6,588 nucleotides of DNA from NCBI GenBank assembly GCA_029212275.1, contig JARGOI010000140.1, positions 1-6,588 on the forward strand, given 5' to 3'. The position numbers and the translations under genes were made by a program. The notes beneath the pieces are model-generated. The model was not told where the DNA came from. It saw only the letters and a list, made by a program, of their open reading frames with translations, and did no database searches. Within the stretch, counting starts at the first letter, position 1. Each line of letters opens with the position of its first letter. Source of the stretch: Thalassolituus sp. GTDB lineage: Bacteria > Pseudomonadota > Gammaproteobacteria > Pseudomonadales > Oceanobacteraceae. Positions 1-4,994 of this stretch are shown here, one piece after another.

Positions 1-414
1 GGTGCCACGCTGGCGTCCATCATAGGTAATCGGCAATTCATGGCGAAGCTCGGCGTCGCACTCGCGACTGTAACGTGCGACGCGCAACATGCGCTCTTTA
101 TTGATGTTGAATGCATCGCTGTTGCACTGTGCCAGCATTTTTAGCATCCAACTAACGGTGTTGTAATCAAATTCTTTGAGATTTAAATGCAGGGGGGAGA
201 TCTCTTGCAGCGACCACTTTACCGCTTTCAGCGGCACGCCTGGCCCTCCCCAAGGAGAAGAATAGTCAAACGACAACATGCCAGCGTTGGCAAAGCTAGT
301 TTCTAAGGCGACTTCTGGCTGTCGCTCAACAAGAGTAACCTCGTGAGCAGCGCGCGCGAGATACCAAGCACTGCTGACACCAATCACACCGCCACCAAGA
401 ATCAAAACCTTCAT
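1..414 (-). CDS. dadA: D-amino acid dehydrogenase (DadA), N-terminal part, cut by window edge
   Basis: This is the first 138 codons of a FAD-dependent D-amino acid dehydrogenase; the rest lies beyond the left edge. The family oxidatively deaminates D-amino acids (classically D-alanine made by DadX) to 2-oxo acids and feeds electrons to the respiratory chain at the inner membrane. The protein opens with a Rossmann dinucleotide fold: GGGVIG at residues 7-12, then AWYLA, with the acidic Glu30 at the end of the second strand. Next come the DadA signatures ETSFANAG, SPWGGPGVPLKA and, further on, NKERM and YSRECDAELR. The start is fixed by a GGAGG Shine-Dalgarno at 419-423, four bases before the ATG. 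It is divergent from the guanidine-II riboswitch unit. Known: the DadA family and its FAD motif. Inferred: the substrate; a related amine or amino-acid oxidase specificity cannot be excluded without the C-terminus. Confidence 0.92.
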   Translation of the reverse strand, partial: MKVLILGGGVIGVSSAWYLARAAHEVTLVERQPEVALETSFANAGMLSFDYSSPWGGPGVPLKAVKWSLQEISPLHLNLKEFDYNTVSWMLKMLAQCNSDAFNINKERMLRVARYSRECDAELRHELPITYDGRQRGT

Positions 415-691
415 GCGACCTCCAGAGAAGTAACAACACCTTAACTATATGCCTATTTGGCAACTGTTGCGTACCACTTTGATATGACAACGGATTAAGA
501 GGCTTGTTTGTATATTTACACAGACAACAGCATGGCCTTCGTTAAATGTGGATTTCGCTATTTTTTTTAAGCCAATAAACAAAAAAAGCACTAGTTTAAT
601 TCACTAATATTAGCCTTGTTCTCTAGTGGTGCATTTTTAAAATTGTATGGAAAAAAACCCACTAAAACCACTATTAATAATGCGCAATTAA
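415..691. other. Divergent intergenic region between dadA and the guanidine-II unit
   Basis: No coding region is supported in this AT-rich stretch. It must hold the dadA promoter (minus strand) and any upstream regulatory sites for the plus-strand oxygenase unit. I saw no convincing sigma-70 -35/-10 pair for dadA; TATAGT-like bases occur at about 444-449 read on the minus strand, but without a matched -35. An 11-base odd palindrome is at 460-470. A 7-bp inverted repeat TAGTGGT (624-630) / ACCACTA (667-673) spans 36 bases, and TGGTGCA (627-633) resembles one NtrC half-site. Confidence 0.6.
460..470. promoter_or_regulatory. Candidate operator palindrome upstream of dadA
   Basis: GCAACTGTTGC is a perfect odd palindrome about 46-56 bases before the dadA start. 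The position suits a transcription factor operator, but no specific regulator is recognised and an 11-base palindrome can arise by chance. Confidence 0.25.
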
Positions 692-707
692 TGGCATAAA
701 TATTGAC
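692..707 (+). promoter_or_regulatory. Sigma-54-like -24/-12 element before the guanidine-II riboswitch
   Basis: The bases TGGCATAAATATTGAC keep the sigma-54 spacing: TGGCA at -24 and TTG at -12. Transcription would start near 717-718, about 11 bases before the first riboswitch hairpin, which fits a leader that begins just ahead of the aptamer. The almost invariant C after TTG is replaced by A, so the element is non-canonical. It closely resembles the element at 3002-3017 in front of the other riboswitch (13 of 17 positions identical). An alternative is a sigma-70 promoter using TATTAA (708-713) as -10, but no good -35 accompanies it. Confidence 0.35.
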
Positions 708-726
708 TATTAAATATCATCTCAGC

Positions 727-813
727 TTCCGGGACGACCCGGCGGTGATTTGTTATATGCAAACACTGAATTCCCCTGGACGACCAGCACCCTCTCCATG
801 CTTAAAAAAGGAG
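727..813 (+). promoter_or_regulatory. Guanidine-II riboswitch (mini-ykkC) with anti-Shine-Dalgarno
   Basis: Two small hairpins carry the diagnostic ACGR loops of the guanidine-II class. P1 has a 5-bp stem, CCGGG (729-733) with CCCGG (738-742), around loop ACGA (734-737). P2 has a 4-bp stem, CTGG (776-779) with CCAG (784-787), around an identical ACGA loop (780-783). In the known class each hairpin binds one guanidinium and the two loops kiss. Immediately after P2 lies CCCTCTCC (790-797), whose CTCC (794-797) can pair with GGAG of the Shine-Dalgarno (810-813). The likely mechanism is that guanidine stabilises P1/P2 and disfavours the anti-SD pairing, turning translation of the oxygenase on. 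The hairpins and complementarity are seen directly; the ligand and switch direction come from family knowledge. Confidence 0.9.
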
Positions 814-819
814 TATTCT

Positions 820-1878
820 ATGTCAGCCAACAAACCAACCACCCATACGGCGTTCACCGAGCTTCCTGTAGTGGATATTGCATTACTGTTTTCTAACGAT
901 TTGTGCGAACGAAAAATCGCTGCAGCGTCATTAGATAAAGCGGTACGAGCCGCTGGCTTCTTTTATTTGAAAGGCCACGGCGTGATGCCATCCTTGATCG
1001 ACAATCTAAAGCAGGCAATTAAAACGTATTTTGCTCAAGACGTTGATCAAAAAATGAAGAATTACATTGGTCTATCCAATAATCACACGGGCTATGTACC
1101 TCAGGGCGAAGAGCAGTTTTACAGCCACACTGTCAATCAAACCAATGCTGATTTAAAAGAGGCTTACGACATTGGCCCAAACACGCCTAGCTTAATGGCA
1201 AGGTTTACTGATAAAGCGGTTGTTCAACTTCCAGACAATGATATCTTCAAAAAAGCAGTACAAGACTACTATCAAGCCATGCTTGCCTTAAGTGAAACGC
1301 TATTTAAAGGCTTTGCACTAGCGCTTAATTTGGAGGAGAACACCTTCACAAAACACCTCACTGAGCCACCCAGTCAATTACGCTTAATTCACTATTTTGA
1401 CAACCCAAATGCTAAAGAAAATGATTCTGGAATCGGGGCGCACACTGACTATGAGTTTTTTACCATCCTGTTGCCCACCGCTCCTGGCTTGCAAGTATTA
1501 AACGGCGCAAACGAATGGATTAACGTCCCTATCATTGATGGTTGTTTTGTTATTAATATCGGCGACATGATGGAATTAGTCACCAATGGGCAGTATGTCG
1601 CTACATCCCATCGCGTTAGACAAGTTAAAGAAGAGCGTTATGCCTTTCCGTTTTTCTCCAGTCTAGATTACGACACCGAAGTGGCACCACTGGCTGAATT
1701 TATCAAAGACGATGAACCGTCAACCTACGAACCATTAATCTGCGGCGATCATTTGCTCGCTCAGACCATGCAAACATTCGGTTACCTGAAAAAACGCTTA
1801 GAAAATGGCGAAATACACTTACCCGAAAAGTCAAAATCTCTGCTGTCATTTGGCCAAGCCTCTATTAAGCAAGGCTAA
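820..1878 (+). CDS. 2-oxoglutarate/Fe(II)-dependent oxygenase, isopenicillin-N-synthase/EFE-like
   Basis: A 352-residue soluble non-haem iron oxygenase. The N-terminal DIOX_N-type region (about 13-125) includes PVVDIALL and RAAGFFYLKGHGV. The C-terminal double-stranded beta-helix core carries the iron ligands His208, Asp210 (GIGAHTDY) and His264 (TSHRV). Arg273 (ERYAFPFF) should bind 2-oxoglutarate; the usual Arg-x-Ser is Arg-x-Ala here, as I recall for the Pseudomonas ethylene-forming enzyme (EFE). GYVPQGEE (91-98) matches the EFE region whose glutamate contacts the arginine guanidino group. The ATG at 820 is chosen because AAGGAG (808-813) precedes it by six bases; a TTG frame opening at 703 would translate the riboswitch. 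The guanidine-II riboswitch implies a guanidine or guanidino-compound substrate, for example hydroxylation next to a guanidino nitrogen as in plant homoarginine-6-hydroxylases. The family is firm; the substrate is inferred. A 42-base gap separates it from the next gene. Confidence 0.93.
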   Translation: MSANKPTTHTAFTELPVVDIALLFSNDLCERKIAAASLDKAVRAAGFFYLKGHGVMPSLIDNLKQAIKTYFAQDVDQKMKNYIGLSNNHTGYVPQGEEQFYSHTVNQTNADLKEAYDIGPNTPSLMARFTDKAVVQLPDNDIFKKAVQDYYQAMLALSETLFKGFALALNLEENTFTKHLTEPPSQLRLIHYFDNPNAKENDSGIGAHTDYEFFTILLPTAPGLQVLNGANEWINVPIIDGCFVINIGDMMELVTNGQYVATSHRVRQVKEERYAFPFFSSLDYDTEVAPLAEFIKDDEPSTYEPLICGDHLLAQTMQTFGYLKKRLENGEIHLPEKSKSLLSFGQASIKQG

Positions 1879-1909
1879 GTAAACACGCTAAGTAAATACG
1901 ACTAAGTAA
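1875..1909 (+). repeat. Triple CTAAGTAA direct repeat at the oxygenase stop codon
   Basis: CTAAGTAA occurs three times, at 1875-1882, 1888-1895 and 1902-1909, with periods of 13 and 14 bases. The first copy contains the TAA stop of the oxygenase gene. It looks like local slippage duplication that enlarged the spacer to the next gene; no function is evident. Confidence 0.7.
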
Positions 1910-1920
1910 CAGGTTACCGT

Positions 1921-2865
1921 ATGCACCTTAAACAATTGCTCGAACAGTATTCACACACCGCCGCCACCGGCATTCCTGAATGGATGATTGGCTGCTATAA
2001 ACGCAGAAGTATTTCTTTTGCTAATGGCATGACAGATGCCAAAACCCATGTGTTTTGGTTGCAAGGACGTAACCTCACGATTGATTTACGCCTGCCACAA
2101 ATAACCGATCAAATCCAAAAGCCATGGCAGTCTTGTACCCAACAAGAGATACACCAACTGGCCAACTATGAAGGTTGGTTTGCTGATACTAAATGGGAAC
2201 ATCAAATTCTGAGCTGGTCGGGTGGCACATCTTTTCAAATCCATAATCGTTGGCCCGAACCGGCTATTTTAAATCGCGTGGGTGACTGCATGCTGGAATA
2301 CTCACCGAACAATACTTACGTCGAAGATTGGCGACTTAAGTCACGCAAGCCTGGTCCTTTAGTAAGCTTAGAGTTATTAGAAGAAACCAATCTTACCACC
2401 GGCGAATGTCGTCACCGCCGGGGCGCATTAATTATCAATGGTGATTGGGCTGGACTGGTTTTAGGACGTGCTGAGGAGATAATTACAGATGTAGAAAACG
2501 TTCAAATACGTAATCTACTTAAACAAAACGATTACGAACCCGATCTCTGCGCGCAAGTGTTCAACTTCGAAACATCAGTAGCACAAGGTAATTTAGACGC
2601 TGGGTTTAAAATTACCCATTCCACCAAAGCATCCAGATTAGACCAATCCCTATTTACACTCGAAGGATTTGAATTTGATCAAGCAAAGAACGAAATCATA
2701 CATACCTTTGATGATAATGATGAGATTGTGCAGCGGCGTTTTATCATAGACACCTTTGAATCGTCATTTAATTATCACCCAACCACAGCGTGGGTAGCAG
2801 AATCCAAACACTGGTTTGAACAAGAACATCAAACCTTAGGACGTTATTTAGACATCGTAGATTAA
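1921..2865 (+). CDS. Conserved-looking protein of unknown function, second gene of the guanidine-II unit
   Basis: A 314-residue protein that I do not securely recognise. It has no signal peptide and no membrane segment, and is rich in Trp and aromatic residues in a pattern suggesting beta strands (for example residues 43-58 and 92-117). The stretch RRSISFANG...VFWLQGRNLTIDLRLP (29-59) is reminiscent of lipocalin-like Hri1-type proteins of fungi and bacteria; this is a tentative memory-based resemblance. Other distinctive runs are NRVGDCMLEYSPNNTYVEDWRL (118-139) and GALIINGDWAGLVLGR (168-183). No catalytic motif is obvious. The ATG at 1921 has only a weak AGG (1911-1913) seven bases upstream. 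It follows the oxygenase by 42 bases on the same strand, with no terminator between them and one directly after it, so the two are probably one guanidine-controlled operon. A role as partner or ligand binder of the oxygenase pathway is possible but unproven. Confidence 0.85.
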   Translation: MHLKQLLEQYSHTAATGIPEWMIGCYKRRSISFANGMTDAKTHVFWLQGRNLTIDLRLPQITDQIQKPWQSCTQQEIHQLANYEGWFADTKWEHQILSWSGGTSFQIHNRWPEPAILNRVGDCMLEYSPNNTYVEDWRLKSRKPGPLVSLELLEETNLTTGECRHRRGALIINGDWAGLVLGRAEEIITDVENVQIRNLLKQNDYEPDLCAQVFNFETSVAQGNLDAGFKITHSTKASRLDQSLFTLEGFEFDQAKNEIIHTFDDNDEIVQRRFIIDTFESSFNYHPTTAWVAESKHWFEQEHQTLGRYLDIVD

Positions 2866-2896
2866 TCCAAAATTTCACGGTTAAAAGTAATTATCA

Positions 2897-2930
2897 GCAC
2901 CATAATATTGCTTGCGCACCAACACGGCGC
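2897..2930. promoter_or_regulatory. Candidate tandem NtrC-like binding sites
   Basis: Two elements resemble the NtrC pattern GCACC-N5-GGTGC: GCACCAACACGGCGC (2916-2930, one mismatch in the right half) and GCACCATAATATTGC (2897-2911, two mismatches in the right half). The better site is centred about 105 bases before the start predicted from the sigma-54-like element at 3002-3017, a normal enhancer distance. Caveat: the better site lies inside the terminator hairpin at 2910-2934, so its symmetry may simply be the terminator stem. Confidence 0.35.
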
Positions 2931-2940
2931 AAGCTTTTTT
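2910..2940 (+). terminator. Rho-independent terminator of the oxygenase operon
   Basis: A perfect 8-bp stem, GCTTGCGC (2910-2917) with GCGCAAGC (2927-2934), encloses a 9-base loop and is followed by six T (2935-2940). It sits 45 bases after the stop of the 314-residue gene and ends the guanidine-II-controlled unit before the guanidine-I unit begins. Confidence 0.9.
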
Positions 2941-3001
2941 ATAGACTTGATAAAAACTCACCGTACAACGCTGAAAACCAGCGATATTTCTAAAATATAA
3001 C

Positions 3002-3017
3002 TGGCATGGATATTGGA
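3002..3017 (+). promoter_or_regulatory. Sigma-54-like -24/-12 element before the guanidine-I riboswitch
   Basis: TGGCATGGATATTGGA matches the sigma-54 consensus (TGGCAC-G-N4-TTGCW) at TGGCA, G and TTG with exact spacing. It deviates at C-to-T after TGGCA, a tolerated change, and at the normally conserved C after TTG, which is G here. The predicted start near 3028 leaves a leader of about 58 bases before the aptamer. Sigma-54 control would tie this binding-protein gene to nitrogen status through NtrC. The deviation at -12 keeps confidence moderate. Confidence 0.45.
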
Positions 3018-3085
3018 TAATTAAAAGTGGTTTTGAACAATCGTTGGCTACGTCAATAGCAAACTCACAATTTGATCAATAGCAT

Positions 3086-3192
3086 CACTAGGGTTCCGGC
3101 TTTATTTGTAATATTAAATAAAGTGCACACTGGTCCGAGAGTGATCGACCTCTTAGTTTGAGGTTACACGGCGGGATAAAAGCCCGGGAGAC
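3086..3192 (+). promoter_or_regulatory. Guanidine-I riboswitch (ykkC class) aptamer
   Basis: The three conserved blocks of the ykkC/guanidine-I aptamer are present in order: CTAGGGTTCCG (3088-3098), CTGGTCCGAGAG (3130-3141), and ACACGG (3166-3171) followed by the GGGA...AAAGCCCGGGAGA block (3173-3191). Between the first two is a variable hairpin with an 8-bp stem, CTTTATTT (3100-3107) with AAATAAAG (3116-3123). Between the second and third is a hairpin ACCTC (3148-3152) with GAGGT (3160-3164). Members of this class bind guanidinium and usually switch on guanidine export, import or degradation genes. Its target here is the binding-protein gene starting at 3249. Confidence 0.95.
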
Positions 3193-3242
3193 ATAAATCG
3201 ATAAGCCGATTGATTGTTCTCGTGTAACTTAAATTAAGAGGT
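3148..3242 (+). promoter_or_regulatory. Expression platform: SD-sequestering alternative helix of the guanidine-I riboswitch
   Basis: Bases 3148-3170, inside the aptamer, are complementary to 3221-3242 just before the start codon. The helix has 22 base pairs with a single bulged G (3160) and three G-U wobbles or fewer. It contains ACCTCTTA (3148-3155) paired exactly to TAAGAGGT (3235-3242), the Shine-Dalgarno of the gene at 3249, and GTTACACG (3163-3170) paired exactly to CGTGTAAC (3221-3228). Because the same bases build the aptamer's hairpin and its conserved ACACGG, the two folds exclude each other: ligand-bound aptamer frees the ribosome site, ligand-free RNA hides it. No U-run terminator is seen, so control is most likely translational and ON with guanidine. 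Confidence 0.8.
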
Positions 3243-3248
3243 AATCTA

Positions 3249-4232
3249 ATGAAATACTTCAAAAAACGTATAAAACAATTGTCGCTAGCAATGTCTGCAA
3301 CCTTGCTTAGCTTTGTATCGCATGCTGCAGAGCCTTTGCTCATTGGCTATTCAGATTGGCCAGGGTGGGTGGCATGGGAAGTTGCCATAGAAAAAGACTG
3401 GTTTAAAGAAGAAGGTGTCGATGTTCAATTTGAATGGTTCGACTATGTCGCATCCATGGATGCCTTTGCCGCGGGCAAATTAGACGCGGTTGGCATGACC
3501 AATGGCGATGCCTTGGTTCTTGGTTCGTCTGGCGCCAAAAACGTTATGTTCATGGTCACCGACTATAGTAATGGCAACGACATGGTCGTGGCCCGCCCAG
3601 GTATCAATTCCATTAAAGATTTAAAAGGCAAAAAAGTTGGCATCGAAATCGGTTTTGTCAGTCACTTATTATTACTAGACGCGCTAGAGAAAGTTGGCAT
3701 GTCTGAAAGTGATGTCGAGTTAATTAACGTGCCTACCAACGAAACACCGCAAGTGTTAGCTTCGGGGGATGTCGATGCCATCGTCGCTTGGCAACCAAGC
3801 TCTGGTCAAGCATTAACAGCACTGCCCGGTTCGACAGCCATTGCGACATCTAAAGATGCACCCGGCTTGATTTATGACATGTTTGTTGCGTCACCTAGCT
3901 CATACGCTAGCCGTAAAGATGATTGGGAAAAAGTCGTCAAAGTTTGGTATCGAGTGGTTGATTTTGTCAACGATCCAAAAACACAACCAGAAGCATTGAG
4001 TATTATGTCTGCGCGTGTCGGCTTAAGCCCAGAAGCCTATGCACCGTTATTAAAAGGTACCAAAATTCTGACACTTGAAGAATCAAAAGCGGCATTCAAA
4101 AAAGGCGAAGGTTTTTCCTCAATTTATGGATCATCGCAAATCGCAGACGATTTCAACGTTAAATATGACGTGTATAAAGAATCTCAATCTCCAGAAAGCT
4201 ATATTGATCCATCTATTGTTTTAAGTCTTTAA
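3249..4232 (+). CDS. Periplasmic ABC-transporter substrate-binding protein, NitT/TauT (SsuA/NMT1-like) type, probable guanidine binder
   Basis: A 327-residue secreted binding protein. The N-terminus is a Sec signal peptide: basic MKYFKKRIKQ, hydrophobic LSLAMSATLLSFV, and cleavage after SHA (residue 26). The mature protein starts PLLIGYSDWPGWVAWEVAIEKDWF, followed by the family's VDVQFEWFD, AAGKLDAVGMTNGDAL, IKDLKGKKVGIEIG and SGDVDAIVAWQP blocks of a type II periplasmic fold. Length is normal for the family. The start is fixed by AAGAGG (3236-3241), seven bases before the ATG. The guanidine-I riboswitch directly upstream makes guanidine or a guanidino compound the likely ligand; close relatives accompany guanidine carboxylase or hydrolase loci. 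It is unusual in standing alone: no permease or ATPase follows, and a strong terminator comes 73 bases after the stop. It must use membrane components encoded elsewhere or act differently. Family firm, ligand inferred. Confidence 0.92.
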   Translation: MKYFKKRIKQLSLAMSATLLSFVSHAAEPLLIGYSDWPGWVAWEVAIEKDWFKEEGVDVQFEWFDYVASMDAFAAGKLDAVGMTNGDALVLGSSGAKNVMFMVTDYSNGNDMVVARPGINSIKDLKGKKVGIEIGFVSHLLLLDALEKVGMSESDVELINVPTNETPQVLASGDVDAIVAWQPSSGQALTALPGSTAIATSKDAPGLIYDMFVASPSSYASRKDDWEKVVKVWYRVVDFVNDPKTQPEALSIMSARVGLSPEAYAPLLKGTKILTLEESKAAFKKGEGFSSIYGSSQIADDFNVKYDVYKESQSPESYIDPSIVLSL

Positions 4233-4304
4233 AATAATCGTGGCTTGGTAGATGTAAAAGGTTTAAATACTTAAACTTTTAAGGCAATAAGTAAGACAAA
4301 AAAC

Positions 4305-4346
4305 AAATAACATAAGCAGCTATGATTGGTGCTTATGTTATTTTTT
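4305..4346. terminator. Bidirectional intrinsic terminator between convergent genes
   Basis: A perfect 14-bp stem (4305-4318 with 4330-4343), core AACATAAGCA and TGCTTATGTT, encloses an 11-base loop. A T-run at 4341-4346 serves the plus-strand binding-protein gene. On the other strand the A-rich bases at 4296-4307 give a T-rich tract serving the deaminase gene that ends at 4376. Confidence 0.88.
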
Positions 4347-4375
4347 GAGTACTTATCAATTGTGTTATTTTGCCG

Positions 4376-4966
4376 TTATTCTTTAGTAGTCTGTTGCAAA
4401 GCACTCAGTCCCTGCCAGTCTTCCAGATCTTGATCGGGTTTTTCTGAACGGAATTTCGCATAAAGCTGGATGCCCTTTTCATCTTCCAGAATATCAAGAT
4501 GAATGCCCTTCTGCTTTATAAGCGCCTCATTTCCAGACGCATTAGTTACGTCGCCCACCACAACTCGGTCAAAACCTCGCATATAAATCAACGTCGCACA
4601 AATATCGCATGGGCTGAGGCTGGTAAAAATAGTTGTTTTACTAAAATCAATACGCCCAGCATCGCGAATTGCAGAGGTTTCACCGTGATTGTAGGGGTGA
4701 TCTTCTTGGACAAGTGTGTTGTGTCCTTTTCCTACAATTTTTCTAGTTTCGTTATCGACAATCACAGCCCCTATCGGACAACCACCTTCGTGATAGCTTT
4801 TTTCTGCAAGTAACACAGCGATACGCATAAAGTCATCATCTTTTAATCCTAAAGTGAACTCCTCATCCATCAAAGAAGAGAGACTTTTGGTCGGCATATG
4901 AGCGATTGCATTAAGCGCTGATTCGTTAATTTCTGTTTTATTATTAAGAAGAGCTTTATCTTTCAT
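4376..4966 (-). CDS. Zinc-dependent nucleobase deaminase, cytosine-deaminase-like (CMP/dCMP deaminase superfamily)
   Basis: A 196-residue cytosolic deaminase. The zinc site is His94-Gly-Glu96, with Glu96 as the catalytic proton shuttle, and Cys120 and Cys123 in SLSPCDICA. The residues GGCPIGAVIVDN (61-72), GKGHN (79-83), the PCD-x-C motif and FDRVVVGD (132-139) resemble the yeast cytosine deaminase branch more than guanine or tRNA-adenosine deaminases. The family hydrolyses an amino group from cytosine or a similar heterocycle, releasing ammonia. About 45 residues precede the domain, longer than the yeast enzyme's N-terminus. The ATG at 4966 is supported by AGGTGA (4974-4979), seven bases upstream. 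It begins 28 bases after the stop of mtgA on the same strand, so co-transcription is possible. It converges on the guanidine binding-protein gene but has no riboswitch of its own. The exact substrate is not determined. Confidence 0.88.
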   Translation of the reverse strand: MKDKALLNNKTEINESALNAIAHMPTKSLSSLMDEEFTLGLKDDDFMRIAVLLAEKSYHEGGCPIGAVIVDNETRKIVGKGHNTLVQEDHPYNHGETSAIRDAGRIDFSKTTIFTSLSPCDICATLIYMRGFDRVVVGDVTNASGNEALIKQKGIHLDILEDEKGIQLYAKFRSEKPDQDLEDWQGLSALQQTTKE

Positions 4967-4994
4967 TGCCGAATCACCTGTTTAATATTTCAAT

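Noticed and set aside
3171..3248. Transcription-terminator expression platform for the guanidine-I riboswitch
   Set aside because: No stable hairpin followed by a T-run exists between the aptamer and the start codon; the complementarity to the ribosome site points to translational control.
4250..4282. AT-rich imperfect hairpin (AAAGGTTTAA / TTAAACTTTT) after the binding-protein stop
   Set aside because: Needs a bulge, is almost all A-T, and has no T-run; the perfect 14-bp hairpin at 4305-4343 is the better terminator.
4499..4813. Plus-strand open frame of 104 codons
   Set aside because: It lies entirely antisense to the deaminase gene, which has intact zinc motifs and a good ribosome site; the plus-strand translation has no family pattern.
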